Below are positions 1 through 8,620 of a stretch of 64,000 nt of DNA, piece after piece. The stretch's first letter is position 1; the number at the start of each line of letters is the position of its first letter. Origin of the DNA: Sutterella sp. (GTDB lineage: Bacteria; Pseudomonadota; Gammaproteobacteria; Burkholderiales; Burkholderiaceae_F); assembly GCA_019418605.1 (NCBI GenBank), contig DYBN01000045.1, positions 6,862-70,861 of the forward strand, written 5' to 3'. A model generated the notes under the pieces. It saw only the letters and a program-made list of their open reading frames with translations, made no database searches and had not been told where the DNA came from. Position numbers and translations under genes: made by a program.

Positions 1-8
1 TTGCCATG

Positions 9-494
9 CTACTCGAGGCGAAACTCCCTTTTGATCGACTCGATCAAAAAGCGCGCCACCTTCTCGCTTGCGCTGCCCGGCTTGTCGGCAAGGTTCATCT
101 GCATGAGGCTCTCGAGCACGCGCTCGCGCATCACCGAGCTGCTGATGCCTTCGGTGCGCGGAAAGATGAGAAGGCGCTCCTTGCTGATGCGGTTGGAGTT
201 GTCCGCGCCGTGCACGAGATAGCGGCAGTTGTGGCGGTCCATGAACTCTTCGGTGAGAAGCCAGGGGCTCGGGACGACTTCCTTGACGTACTTGATCGCC
301 TCGAGAATTTCCTTTCTCTGCTCATACGAGAGCTCGGGCTCGTAGCCCTTGGTTTTGCGCACTTCCTCGTCGACGGTGAGGGCGACGACCACGTCGCCGA
401 TTTCGGCGGCTTTCTTCAGAAGCCGGATGTGGCCGTGATGCAGCAGGGTGGCCGACATGTCGACCATGACGCGGGGGCGGTTGTTCGTGGACAT
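9..494 (-). CDS. TagD-like cytidylyl/adenylyltransferase family protein
   Basis: This 161-residue protein belongs to the nucleotidyltransferase superfamily of glycerol-3-phosphate cytidylyltransferase and related enzymes, which join a nucleotide to a phosphorylated substrate with release of pyrophosphate. The HxGH nucleotide-binding motif is at residues 19-22 (HHGH). The second family motif appears near residue 120 as ISSSVMRER. I start the gene at the ATG at 494, because the longer open frame upstream runs back through the tRNA-Asn terminator. About 30 residues follow the catalytic core and may form a helical tail. The substrate cannot be read from the sequence; teichoic-acid chemistry is unlikely in a Gram-negative, so a sugar-alcohol or lipid-headgroup donor is more likely. 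The gene is on the same strand as, and downstream of, tRNA-Asn. Confidence 0.85.
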   Translation of the reverse strand: MSTNNRPRVMVDMSATLLHHGHIRLLKKAAEIGDVVVALTVDEEVRKTKGYEPELSYEQRKEILEAIKYVKEVVPSPWLLTEEFMDRHNCRYLVHGADNSNRISKERLLIFPRTEGISSSVMRERVLESLMQMNLADKPGSASEKVARFLIESIKREFRLE

Positions 495-550
495 GGGCTG
501 AGCACCTTTTGCGCGCGTGGGCGTGCGGCTCGCGCGCAAATTGAAGGACA

Positions 551-584
551 AAATGAAAACGCCCTGAAGCATGGGCTTCAGGGC
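551..584 (-). terminator. Intrinsic terminator of the tRNA-Asn transcript
   Basis: A perfect 10-bp stem (GCCCTGAAGC at 561-570 with its complement at 575-584) has a 4-nt loop and is followed on the minus strand by a T-rich run. It lies between tRNA-Asn and the nucleotidyltransferase gene. Confidence 0.8.
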
Positions 585-594
585 GTCGAAAACT

Positions 595-670
595 TGGCTC
601 CCCGAGTTGGGCTCGAACCAACGACCCACGGATTAACAGTCCGTTGCTCTACCGACTGAGCTATCGGGGA
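595..670 (-). tRNA. tRNA-Asn (anticodon GTT)
   Basis: The 76-nt minus-strand sequence folds as a cloverleaf. The acceptor stem starts TCCCCGA and pairs with TCGGGGA, the anticodon loop is CTGTTAATC with anticodon GTT, the T-loop reads GGTTCGAGCCC, and the 3' CCA is encoded. A promoter and a terminator flank it closely, so it is probably a single-gene transcript. Confidence 0.96.
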
Positions 671-684
671 ATTGCAGAACCGGT

Positions 685-713
685 ACTATAAAGATGTTTT
701 TCCCGTTTTGCAA
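685..713 (-). promoter_or_regulatory. Sigma-70 promoter of tRNA-Asn
   Basis: On the minus strand TTGCAA (708-713) and TATAGT (685-690) are separated by exactly 17 nt, and the tRNA begins 14 nt after the -10 box. The same two hexamers at the same spacing occur at 26706-26734. Confidence 0.75.
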
Positions 714-717
714 GAAA

Positions 718-749
718 TTTGCCCGGAAACAGAGCGCGTTCCGGGCAAA
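718..749 (-). terminator. Terminator of the aminotransferase gene
   Basis: An 11-bp stem (TTTGCCCGGAA at 718-728, complement at 739-749) lies downstream of the minus-strand aminotransferase gene and just before the tRNA-Asn promoter. The T tract is short (AAATTTCTT). Confidence 0.6.
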
Positions 750-793
750 CCATTGATTTTAAAGGAAAGAAAATTTCTCCTTCTTTTGCCGCG

Positions 794-1996
794 TTAGAGC
801 ACCGAGGCGATCGACTTGGCGACGTAGGCCACGTTGCGGGTGTTCAGGCCGCAGATGCAGATGCGGCCGTTGCGCACGGCATAGATGCCGAACTCGTCGG
901 CGAGCCGGTCAATCTGCTCGGGCGAGAGGCCCGTAAAGGAGAACATGCCGTTTTGGCGCGTGACGAAGCTAAAGTCGCGCTTGGAGCCCAGGCGCGCCAT
1001 TTCGTCGGCCAAGGCCTTGCGCATCGTGCGGATGCGGTTGCGCATGGCGGCAAGTTCCCCGAGCCACTGCTGGTACTTGGCCGGATCGGTGAGCACGCGC
1101 TCGACGATGCGCGCGCCGTGCGAGGGCGGATTGGAGTAGTTGGCGCGGATGACGGCTTTGAGCTGCGTGAGCACGACCGCGGCTTCGGCAGCCGACTGCG
1201 TGACCACGGTCAGCGCGCCGATGCGCTCGCCGTAGAGGTTGAACGACTTCGAGAACGACGTCGACAGCAGAAAGTCAAGGCCCGAGGCCGCAAATTGGTG
1301 AATGGCCGCGGCGTCTTCCTCAAGCCCGTCGCGAAAGCCCTGATAGGCCATGTCAAGAAACGGGGTGAGCTCGCCCTTGCGGCAGACGTCGATGACTTCC
1401 TCCCACTGCTCGGCCGAGAGGTCGTAGCCCGTCGGGTTGTGGCAGCACGAGTGCAGCACGACGAGGGTCTTGGCGGGCAGCGCCTTCAAGTCGGCGATCA
1501 TGCCCTCGAAGTCAACGCCGTCGTTGGCCGCGTCGTAGTAGCGGTAGCCCCCCACTTCGTAGCCCGCGAACTTCAACAGCGCGTTGTGGTTGCCCCAGGT
1601 GGGCTTGGAGGTCACGGCGCGCGTCTCGCCGCAGATGCCGTGCATGAAGTCCATGCCGACCTTCAGGGCGCCCGTGCCGCCCAGAGTCTGGACGGTGACG
1701 GCGCGGCCCGATTGGACGACTTCGCTTTCGGCCCCGAAGATCATCTTCTGGACGGCCGAGCAGTAGCCGGGCAGGCCGTTGATCGGGATGTAGCCGTGGG
1801 GCTGGTCGGACTGAGCCAGTGCGATTTCGGCCTCCTTGACGACCTCAAGAAGCGGGGTCTTGCCCTCTTCGGTGAGGTAGACGCCGACGCCGAGGTTGAC
1901 CTTCTGCGGACGCGGGTCTGCGCGGAACTTTTCCGTGACCCCGAGAATCGGATCGGCGGGAGCAGGAGTCAAGCCGGCAAAGGTAGTATCAGTCAT
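794..1996 (-). CDS. Class I aromatic/aspartate aminotransferase
   Basis: This 400-residue PLP enzyme of the AspC/TyrB family transfers the amino group between aspartate or aromatic amino acids and 2-oxoglutarate. The PLP-binding lysine is Lys250 in the family motif SFSKSFNLYGERIG. Asn187 (HNPTG) and Asp215/Tyr218 (LDMAYQG) are the usual cofactor contacts. I chose the ATG at 1996: a purine-rich GGGGAAAG precedes it and residues from there match the family start, while the longer frame upstream is not conserved-looking. Sequence alone does not separate aspartate from aromatic specificity. With the DAHP synthase at 32.4-33.4 kb it could serve Phe/Tyr synthesis, but that link is inference. Confidence 0.9.
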   Translation of the reverse strand: MTDTTFAGLTPAPADPILGVTEKFRADPRPQKVNLGVGVYLTEEGKTPLLEVVKEAEIALAQSDQPHGYIPINGLPGYCSAVQKMIFGAESEVVQSGRAVTVQTLGGTGALKVGMDFMHGICGETRAVTSKPTWGNHNALLKFAGYEVGGYRYYDAANDGVDFEGMIADLKALPAKTLVVLHSCCHNPTGYDLSAEQWEEVIDVCRKGELTPFLDMAYQGFRDGLEEDAAAIHQFAASGLDFLLSTSFSKSFNLYGERIGALTVVTQSAAEAAVVLTQLKAVIRANYSNPPSHGARIVERVLTDPAKYQQWLGELAAMRNRIRTMRKALADEMARLGSKRDFSFVTRQNGMFSFTGLSPEQIDRLADEFGIYAVRNGRICICGLNTRNVAYVAKSIASVL

Positions 1997-2402
1997 ATGC
2001 TTTCCCCATCGTGGAAACTGTTGTCCTGGACAAAAACAAGGCGCCGGCAAAGGCGCTTTGGACAAAATGAAAAAAGATAAGCGCGCGGGCGTGCCCTTTC
2101 CGGCGCCTGCCGTGCACCACGAAGGTGCGGAAGACGCCCGAAAACCGGGCCCGCGGGCGCACCGCCAAACGGTATCCGACACTATAGTTCAATGGGTTTG
2201 GCCGCGCCCCGGCAAACTAGGTAGTTCCTTCTAGAAGCGCGCCCGACAATGTGCGCTCCCTTTGCCGCAGATCATAAAATGAGGCCTTTGGCCGCACGAA
2301 GGGCCCGCCCGCCCCGGCGCCGCCCCGCTGCCCCCCTTTTTGGAGCGAGCGGGCCTTTGCGGGCCGCCAATTGCTTTTGTCTCTGACGGATGCATTCGAG
2401 CC
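1997..2402. other. Divergent intergenic region, aminotransferase / uvrB
   Basis: There is no gene here. On the minus strand a -10-like TATAGT lies at 2181-2186, and a GC hairpin followed by a T-rich run (about 2033-2062) sits some 40 nt before the aminotransferase start, which could act as an attenuator. On the plus strand an AT-rich CATAAAAT near 2275 is a possible -10 for uvrB. No LexA-type CTGT-N8-ACAG box was seen. Confidence 0.4.
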
Positions 2403-4451
2403 GTGACTGAAATCCTGACCTTTGCGCACTCTCCTTTTGAGCTTCACGCCGACTACGCCCCCGCGGGCGATCAGCCCACTGCGATCGCCTCGCTTGTCGA
2501 GGGGCTCGAGTCGGGCTATGCGGCGCAGACCCTTTTGGGCGTGACCGGCTCGGGCAAGACCTTTACGATGGCCAACGTCATCGCCCGCATCGGGGCGCCC
2601 GCCATCGTGATGGCGCCCAACAAGACGCTGGCCGCGCAGCTCTACTCCGAGATGCGCGACTTCTTTCCCAACAACGCCGTCGAGTACTTCGTCTCCTACT
2701 ACGACTACTACCAGCCCGAGGCCTACGTGCCCGCCCGCGACCTCTTCATTGAAAAGGACTCGGCGATCAACGAGCACATCGAGCAGATGCGTCTTGCGGC
2801 CACAAAGTCGATTTTGGAGCGCCGCGACACGATCATCGTGGCCACCGTTTCGGCCATCTACGGCATCGGCAAGCCCGAGAGCTACACGCAGATGCGCCTC
2901 ATTCTGCGCCAGGGCGACACCAAGGGCAGGGACGATCTCATCGCGCAGCTCGTGAAGATGCAGTACAAGCGCAACGACGCGGACTTCATGCGCGCAACCT
3001 TTCGGGTAAGGGGCGATACGATCGACATCTTCCCGGCCGAGCACGCCGAGGTGGCCGTGCGAATCGAACTTTTTGACGACGAGGTCGAGGCCATCGTCCT
3101 CTTTGATCCGCTCACGGGACAGGTGCGCCAGAAGGTGCCGCGCTTTGTGGTCTACCCGGCAAGCCACTACGTGACCCCCCGAGGCGAAATCGTGCGCGCC
3201 ATGGACTCCATTCGTGCCGAACTCAAGGAGCGGCTTGCCTGGTTTGGCAAGGAAAACAAGCTCGTCGAAGCCCAGAGGCTGCAGCAGCGCACGCTCTTTG
3301 ACCTTGAAATGCTCGATCAGGTGGGCTTTTGCAAGGGAATTGAAAACTACTCGAGGCACCTCACGGGGCTTGCGCCAGGCGAAGCGCCCCCGTGCTTGAT
3401 CGACTATCTGCCGCCCGATACGGTGATGTTTTTTGACGAAAGCCACGTCATGATGGGGCAGCTCGGCGGCATGTACCGAGGCGACAGGTCGAGAAAGGAG
3501 ACGCTTGTTGCCTATGGCTTTCGGCTGCCGTCGGCGCTTGACAACCGGCCGCTTCGCTTTGATGAATTCGAGCGCAAGATGCGCCGCTCGATTTTTGTGT
3601 CGGCAACGCCTGCGGACTATGAGCTTGAAAAAAGCGCGCAGATCGTCGAGCAGGTGGTGCGGCCCACGGGCCTTGTGGACCCCGAAGTCGAGGTGCGGCC
3701 GGCAAGCACCCAGGTCGACGACGTGCTCTCGGAAATCTACGCGCGCACCCGCCAGGGCGACCGCGTGCTTGTGACCACGCTCACCAAGCGCATGGCCGAA
3801 GAGCTCACGGAATTTTTAAGCGAGCACAACGTGCGCGTGCGCTATCTGCACTCGGACATCGACACCGTTGAGCGCGTGGAGATCATCCGCGATCTGCGCG
3901 CGGGCGTCTTTGACGTGCTCGTGGGCATCAACTTGCTGCGCGAGGGGCTCGACATCCCCGAAGTGTCGCTCGTGGCGATTCTCGACGCCGACAAAGAGGG
4001 GTTTTTGCGCTCGACTCGGTCGCTTATTCAAACCATCGGGCGCGCTGCGCGCAATCTCAAGGGCAAGGCGATTTTGTACGCCGATCAGATCACCGACTCG
4101 ATGAAAAAGGCAATCGACGAGACCGAACGGCGCCGCCGCAAGCAGACGGAATTTAATCGCGAGCACGGCATCACGCCGCGCTCGATTGTCAAGGAGGTGC
4201 GCGAAATCATCGACGGCGTCTACAAGAGCCCTGCGGCGGGCGCGGGCAAAGTCGAGCGCGCCCACGACTTGAGCGACGTGAACCTAAAGGACGAAAAGAG
4301 CGTCTCGCGCGAAATCCGGGAAACCGAAAAGAAAATGCTTGCCTGCGCGCGAGACCTTGACTTTGAGCGCGCGGCCCTCTACCGCGACCGGCTCGAAGCG
4401 CTCAAGCGCGCCGTCTTCGGCGCCGACGGCAGAGAAGGCGACGCGCTTTAG
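2403..4451 (+). CDS. uvrB: UvrABC excinuclease subunit B
   Basis: UvrB is the damage-verifying helicase-like subunit of nucleotide excision repair; it is loaded by UvrA and recruits UvrC for incision. From the GTG at 2403 the protein has 682 residues, close to the usual 670-680. The Walker A box GVTGSGKT is at residues 46-53, followed by the YYDYYQPEAYVP beta-hairpin signature, the helicase motifs (DESH, SATP, QTIGRAARN) and a C-terminal UVR domain with the motif DLDFERAALYRDRL. The open frame extends upstream to an ATG at 2340, but those 21 residues do not resemble UvrB, and the GTG gives the expected N-terminus. No strong ribosome binding site is visible at either start. Confidence 0.95.
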   Translation: MTEILTFAHSPFELHADYAPAGDQPTAIASLVEGLESGYAAQTLLGVTGSGKTFTMANVIARIGAPAIVMAPNKTLAAQLYSEMRDFFPNNAVEYFVSYYDYYQPEAYVPARDLFIEKDSAINEHIEQMRLAATKSILERRDTIIVATVSAIYGIGKPESYTQMRLILRQGDTKGRDDLIAQLVKMQYKRNDADFMRATFRVRGDTIDIFPAEHAEVAVRIELFDDEVEAIVLFDPLTGQVRQKVPRFVVYPASHYVTPRGEIVRAMDSIRAELKERLAWFGKENKLVEAQRLQQRTLFDLEMLDQVGFCKGIENYSRHLTGLAPGEAPPCLIDYLPPDTVMFFDESHVMMGQLGGMYRGDRSRKETLVAYGFRLPSALDNRPLRFDEFERKMRRSIFVSATPADYELEKSAQIVEQVVRPTGLVDPEVEVRPASTQVDDVLSEIYARTRQGDRVLVTTLTKRMAEELTEFLSEHNVRVRYLHSDIDTVERVEIIRDLRAGVFDVLVGINLLREGLDIPEVSLVAILDADKEGFLRSTRSLIQTIGRAARNLKGKAILYADQITDSMKKAIDETERRRRKQTEFNREHGITPRSIVKEVREIIDGVYKSPAAGAGKVERAHDLSDVNLKDEKSVSREIRETEKKMLACARDLDFERAALYRDRLEALKRAVFGADGREGDAL

Positions 4452-4469
4452 GCTGGGTGTCAAGCGCAA

Positions 4470-5750
4470 TCAGGCCGTGCGCGGCACCGTGAGGCTGCCC
4501 TGCGGCATGAGGATCGTGCCCGGGTGCTCGGTGCCCAAAAGCTTTTTAGCCATGGCAATGGCCTCGTCGGCCGTGTCCACCGCCGCAGCAAAGTGCATCG
4601 AGGCGGCGAGCTCCCGGTCGAGCTTCGTGACGAGAATGACGCGGGCCTTGGCAAGCGGGCGCGTGATGGCAAAGGCCTTGTGCGCGCCGATCTGAAAGTT
4701 TTTCTCAAGTTCGCCGCGGATTTCCGCGGTTGTGGAAAGGCGCTTGAAGGTGTCTTCAAGCGTAGCCGACCCCGAGCCCTCGGGACACTCGGCAAGAAGG
4801 ACGATCACGCCGCCCTCGCGCACGGCGCAAGAGGCGTTTTCCATCGTCTTTTGCATCTGATAGACGTTGATGTCCTTGGGGTGGCCGCCGCAGGAGGCGA
4901 CGACAAGGTCGGCCGGCTTTTTAATGCGGCAGCCGTAGACCTCGTCGACAAAGCCGCAGGCCTCGCGGTGGGCGGCGATCCAGTCGCCCGCGAAGATTTT
5001 CAGAAACTCGTGCCGGGCGTTGAGAACGGCATTGAAAAGAAAGAGAGAGCGCCCCTTGGCAAAAAGCGAGACGCCTTCGATCTGGTCTTCAAAGCAGGGG
5101 TTGCCTGTGCTCACGCCAAGCTCGGCGTGGGGCTCAAGCATGTGGCTATGGTTGCGCCGCACGGTCTCCATGGCCGCGCACCCGGGCAGAATCGCCTTGC
5201 GGCCGCCGCCGTAGCCGCTAAAGAAGTGATGCACGATCGTGCCCGTCAAAATGACGTGGTCAACGTCGCACAACAGTTTGTTGATCCAGATGGGGGTGCC
5301 GCGGCTTGTGTCGCCGAAGTACTCGAAGTCGTCCTTGTTGGTGCAGATGCTGTTATGGGTGGCGATTCGGGAGAAAACGTCGGAGCCGACCTGCTCGATC
5401 ATCTCGTCGGTGGTCATGGCGCGGTGCGTGCCGAGCGCAAAGACGATGCGCATGTTCTTGTCGGGAACGCCGAGGCGGTTGAGTTCGTTCACAAGCACCG
5501 GCATGAAGACGTGGCTGTTGGCAACGCGCGTGGGGTCGTTGCAGATGAAGGCAACCGTGTCGCCGGGCTTGACGATCTCCTCAAGCGAGGGGCAGCCGAT
5601 TGGGTGGCGCACCGCCTCGAGAATGCGGTTTTCGATGTCGTCAAGAACGGGGAATTCGTTCATGCGCACGGTCTCGAGAACGTCGTCCTCGTCAAGGGTA
5701 AAGGGCATGGAGCCGTGCCCGTAGGCAAAGGTGTAGGTTCGGTTCGTCAT
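4470..5750 (-). CDS. larA: LarA-type nickel-dependent lactate racemase family protein
   Basis: This 426-residue protein of the LarA/DUF2088 family racemises or epimerises 2-hydroxy acids using a nickel-pincer cofactor bound to a lysine. Family landmarks are GTHR with His109, HHFFSGYGGGRKAILPG with His174/175 and the cofactor-binding Lys185, and a His near residue 201. The length matches characterised LarA (about 425). The start at 5750 gives a family-like N-terminus; the upstream frame does not. The maturation genes larB, larC and larE are not in this window. Many family members act on other hydroxy acids, so the exact substrate is open. It is convergent with uvrB, with only an 18-bp gap. Confidence 0.88.
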   Translation of the reverse strand: MTNRTYTFAYGHGSMPFTLDEDDVLETVRMNEFPVLDDIENRILEAVRHPIGCPSLEEIVKPGDTVAFICNDPTRVANSHVFMPVLVNELNRLGVPDKNMRIVFALGTHRAMTTDEMIEQVGSDVFSRIATHNSICTNKDDFEYFGDTSRGTPIWINKLLCDVDHVILTGTIVHHFFSGYGGGRKAILPGCAAMETVRRNHSHMLEPHAELGVSTGNPCFEDQIEGVSLFAKGRSLFLFNAVLNARHEFLKIFAGDWIAAHREACGFVDEVYGCRIKKPADLVVASCGGHPKDINVYQMQKTMENASCAVREGGVIVLLAECPEGSGSATLEDTFKRLSTTAEIRGELEKNFQIGAHKAFAITRPLAKARVILVTKLDRELAASMHFAAAVDTADEAIAMAKKLLGTEHPGTILMPQGSLTVPRTA

Positions 5751-6171
5751 GATTTGGGTTTGGTGGCGGAAGGTTAGTCTTGTTCCAAGGGCGCGGCGGG
5801 GCTTCCTTGGTTTTTTCTTTTGTCTTTGCCCGCACGAGCGCCCGTGCATCAGGGACAAGGCTCTTGAGGCGTTCCTTAACCGGGCGCAGGAGGCGGGCTC
5901 TGCAGCAAAGGACTGAGAGTCTAACAATTCGGCATGAAAGGCTGGAGCGTCCAAAGCGGCCGGAGGCCGCTTCTTGTGCGCTCGGGCGATGAACGGATTC
6001 CCGGCGGTGCAAAATTTGGGAGGTCGGAGAAAAGCTCGCCTGCCTCTTCCCGCTTCACGCTCCCAACGGCGGGGTTCATCGGCTGCTCTTGGGGAGTCCT
6101 GCTTGACAACGCTTGAAACGGCAGGAAAACTCTGAGGCCTTTTTCAAAGAACGCAAGGAGAAAACCTCTTG
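5751..6171. other. Divergent intergenic region, larA / tyrosine phosphatase
   Basis: I see no gene in this stretch. The only clear signal is a TTGACA at 6103-6108 facing the phosphatase gene. Confidence 0.4.
6103..6131 (+). promoter_or_regulatory. Possible promoter of the tyrosine phosphatase gene
   Basis: A consensus -35 TTGACA at 6103-6108 is followed after 17 nt by a weak -10 (AAAACT), about 40 nt before the start codon. Confidence 0.4.
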
Positions 6172-6660
6172 ATGGACAAACCCACACCCACCCGCGTACT
6201 TTTTGTCTGTTTGGGAAACATCTGCCGGTCGCCTACCGCAGAGGGAGTTTTCCGCGCGCTCGTGCACGAGGCAGGAGCGGACGCAAACTTTGAGATCGAC
6301 TCGGCCGGCACCGGCTCCTGGCACGTCGGCCAAGCGCCGGACCCGCGTGCACAGGCCGCCTGCATGGCCCACGGCGTTGACATCTCCTCGCACAGGGCGC
6401 GGCAGGTGAGAAGAGAGGATTTCGCGCACTTTGACGTCATCGCAGCCTGCGATGAGGAGAACCTGCGCGACCTGATGCGCATGAAGCCCGAAGAGTGCCG
6501 CGCCAAGGTGGCGCTCCTGATGCCCTTTGCCGGCAACCCGCAGGATCGCGTGGTGCCCGATCCCTACTACGGGGGCGCAGCGGACTTTCAGAGCACCTAC
6601 AACCGCGCACGCGCGGCCTGCCGCGGGCTTCTTGCGGCCCTTGAAAAGGGCGGCCTCTAA
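6172..6660 (+). CDS. Low-molecular-weight protein-tyrosine phosphatase
   Basis: This 162-residue cytoplasmic phosphatase has the P-loop C(X)5R at residues 13-19 (CLGNICR, then S) and the general-acid aspartate in DPYYGG near the C-terminus. Both are required for the phosphocysteine mechanism, so the enzyme looks intact. Homologues dephosphorylate tyrosine kinases of capsule or exopolysaccharide synthesis, but no such kinase is nearby. Two in-frame starts exist, a TTG at 6169 and the ATG at 6172. Both are served by AAGGAG at 6155-6160, and I use the ATG. The extended SD sequence AGGAGAAA (6156-6163) is complementary to the exposed loop of the candidate small RNA at 26.6 kb. Confidence 0.92.
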   Translation: MDKPTPTRVLFVCLGNICRSPTAEGVFRALVHEAGADANFEIDSAGTGSWHVGQAPDPRAQAACMAHGVDISSHRARQVRREDFAHFDVIAACDEENLRDLMRMKPEECRAKVALLMPFAGNPQDRVVPDPYYGGAADFQSTYNRARAACRGLLAALEKGGL

Positions 6661-6678
6661 AGTTTGAATTTAAAAACT

Positions 6679-7371
6679 TTATAAAGCCCGGGAAGAGGCG
6701 GCCGGGCGCTGCGCGAGAATGTCAAGTGCCGCCTCAAGAACGTCGGCGGGCTTGCGGGCAAGCGCCTGCGCGCCCCAGCGCTTGATGTCGATGCCGCCTG
6801 CGACATAGCCCCAGGAGGCGGCGATAAAGGGCACGCCTGCGTTGGCGGCGGCCTGGGCGTCCCGGGCGTCGTCTCCGACGTAGATCGTGCGGGAAGCGTC
6901 CGCTGCGCAGGCGGCAATCCCGGCAAAAATCGCCTCGGGCCTGGGCTTCATGGCGCCGAGGTCGCTTCCGGAGACGATGCAGCCCGTCTTTGGCGTGATG
7001 CCCTTGGCTGCACAGAGTTTTGAGGCAAGGGCGCCCGCCTTGTTGGTGACGATTCCCCAGACAAAACCTTTTTCGTCAAGAGAGGAGAGCAGCTCCGGGA
7101 TGCCCGCAAAGAGCGTGCTGCGCTCGCTGATGTGCGCTTCGTAGTGCGTGAGGAAAGCCGCCTTTCTTTCTTCAAAGTCCGGGGCGGAGGGGCCGATGCG
7201 AAGCGCGGCCCAGAGCATGCCGCGCGCTCCCTTGCCCGCACTTTCGCGCAGCGCGCCAAAGGGCAGCGGGGCGAGCCCTGCTGCCTCGCGCAGGAAATTG
7301 GCGCTTGCGCCCAAGTCAGGAGCGCTGTCGACAAGCGTGCCGTCGAGATCAAAAAGAATGCAGCCGCGCAT
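6679..7371 (-). CDS. gph: Phosphoglycolate phosphatase-like HAD hydrolase
   Basis: This 230-residue HAD-superfamily phosphatase probably removes 2-phosphoglycolate, which forms for example during DNA repair of oxidised ends. Motif I is FDLDGTLVDS with nucleophile Asp8 and acid Asp10. Motif II is the threonine in IVTNK. Motif III/IV is KPRPEAI followed by YVGDDARDAQAA. The alpha-helical cap lies between motifs I and II as in Gph. The assignment within the HAD family rests on overall similarity and could instead be another small phosphatase such as a nucleotidase. It is convergent with the tyrosine phosphatase gene. Confidence 0.85.
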   Translation of the reverse strand: MRGCILFDLDGTLVDSAPDLGASANFLREAAGLAPLPFGALRESAGKGARGMLWAALRIGPSAPDFEERKAAFLTHYEAHISERSTLFAGIPELLSSLDEKGFVWGIVTNKAGALASKLCAAKGITPKTGCIVSGSDLGAMKPRPEAIFAGIAACAADASRTIYVGDDARDAQAAANAGVPFIAASWGYVAGGIDIKRWGAQALARKPADVLEAALDILAQRPAASSRAL

Positions 7372-7686
7372 GCGGAACTCCGTTGGAAGTGATTCGTGAT
7401 GGTGTGAGACTAGCGCGTTGCCTGCGTTCTCTCAAGACTGGCGGCGGGTTTCAGCCAGTTCGTTAAGAGTTTGAGTGATAAAAACTTTTGAGAGGCAGGC
7501 CCGCGCCCAAAAAGAAGGACGCCGCCGGCTGCGGGCAAGGAAAAAGACTTCTGCTGAGGCCCGGGGCGCACTCGTGACGCGCGCAAAGCCCAGCGCTACA
7601 CTCGGAAAAATAGGTCGGCGGCCGATTTATTGCGTGCCGGGCGGCACGGGCGGCTGCGGGCCTATCCAACCAAAAGAGGTGAGCGA
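7372..7686. other. Divergent intergenic region, gph / SGNH hydrolase
   Basis: No gene is visible. A plausible promoter for the downstream hydrolase is listed separately at 7574-7602. Confidence 0.4.
7574..7602 (+). promoter_or_regulatory. Probable promoter of the SGNH hydrolase gene
   Basis: GTGACG (7574-7579) and TACACT (7597-7602) are spaced by 17 nt; each matches four of six consensus bases. The start codon is about 85 nt downstream. Confidence 0.45.
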
Positions 7687-8517
7687 ATGATTTCCAAAAG
7701 AATCGTCGTGTCTTTGCTGGCGGCTGTTTCGGCGGGCGTGATAGGGGCGGCGGCCGCCGACTACACGGTGCAGCCGCTTGTAAAAGGGCTTCAAAGCGCG
7801 CCGCAGCGCGTGCTGCTCGTCGGGAACTCCTTTATGTACTACAACTGCGGCGTCAACGGCTACCTAAGCGGCATTGCCAAGGACAAGGGCGTCTCGCAGC
7901 GCTACACCATGGCCACGATCGGCGGCTCGGGCATCGATTGGCACGACGTCAAGAGCTATCTGCGTCCCAACGGCCTTTCGAGCTACTCGACGCTCAACGA
8001 CGGCAGCAACAAGCTCATCTTTCACAAGTACCCGGACGGGAAGGTGTTTGACGCGGTCGTGCTGCAAGACAACAGCCAGGGGCCGATTCACCCCGAGTTG
8101 AGCAAGTTTTTCAAGAAATACGCGGCCATTCACAGCAACGACATCCGCAAGGCCGGGGCCGAGCCCGTGTTTCTCATGACCTGGGCCTACAAGGACCGGC
8201 CGGAGATGACGCAGCAGCTTGCCGACGCAACAACGCAGGTTGCCAACGAAAACAAGGCGATGGTGATTCCCGTGGGGCTTGCCTTTGCGCAGTCTTTAAG
8301 AGAGCGCCCCGATCTGGCGATGACGGTTGCCGACAACCGCCATCCGACGGCGGCGGGAAGCTATCTTGAGGCGGCCGTGATTTTTGCCGCGCTCAACAAA
8401 GTCTCTCCCGAAGGCGTTGACTTCCTCGGCGGCTGCGAGAAGCCGCTTAAAGAGGCGGACGCCAAACACCTGCAGAGCGTTGCGTGGAAAACCGTGAAGG
8501 CCTTCTACGGCTGGTAG
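7687..8517 (+). CDS. Secreted SGNH/GDSL-type hydrolase
   Basis: This 276-residue protein has a signal peptide (positive MISKR, hydrophobic core, Ala-rich cleavage region around residue 22) and an SGNH hydrolase fold, so it is probably a periplasmic esterase or deacetylase. Block I is LLVGNSF with the nucleophilic serine, the block with Gly/Asn can be read in IGGSGIDWH and DNSQGP, and block V is DNRHPTAAGSYL with the catalytic Asp and His. The ATG at 7687 is preceded by AGAGGTGAG. A longer frame from 7630 lacks a binding site. The substrate is unknown; family members act on acetylated glycans, lipids or peptidoglycan. It stands alone between gph and the phosphate transporter. Confidence 0.8.
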   Translation: MISKRIVVSLLAAVSAGVIGAAAADYTVQPLVKGLQSAPQRVLLVGNSFMYYNCGVNGYLSGIAKDKGVSQRYTMATIGGSGIDWHDVKSYLRPNGLSSYSTLNDGSNKLIFHKYPDGKVFDAVVLQDNSQGPIHPELSKFFKKYAAIHSNDIRKAGAEPVFLMTWAYKDRPEMTQQLADATTQVANENKAMVIPVGLAFAQSLRERPDLAMTVADNRHPTAAGSYLEAAVIFAALNKVSPEGVDFLGGCEKPLKEADAKHLQSVAWKTVKAFYGW

Positions 8518-8546
8518 GAAAAGGGCGGCAAGGATACAAAACGAAC

Positions 8547-8591
8547 GCGGGCGCATCGAGGGGCATCTTTTGAGACGCCCGCTGCGCCCGC
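8547..8591 (-). terminator. Nested hairpin terminator between convergent genes
   Basis: GCGGGCGCA (8547-8555) pairs with TGCGCCCGC (8583-8591), with a second inner stem. On the minus strand it is followed by a T-rich stretch (GTTCGTTTTG), so it mainly ends the phosphate-transporter transcript. Confidence 0.65.
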
Positions 8592-8620
8592 GGTCCGGGA
8601 ACCCTTTATCGGGGCTCCTG

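Noticed and set aside
1989..2192. Phe-rich leader peptide (IFFHF) for the aminotransferase gene
   Set aside because: The frame has no good start or ribosome binding site and continues through the hairpin to overlap the gene start, unlike an attenuator leader; only three or four Phe codons cluster.
2217..3446. Long antisense open frames over uvrB, ftsH, alaS, dnaK and other genes
   Set aside because: These are shadows of GC-rich coding sequence; they have Arg/Ala/His-biased composition, no recognisable domains, and lie opposite strongly conserved genes.
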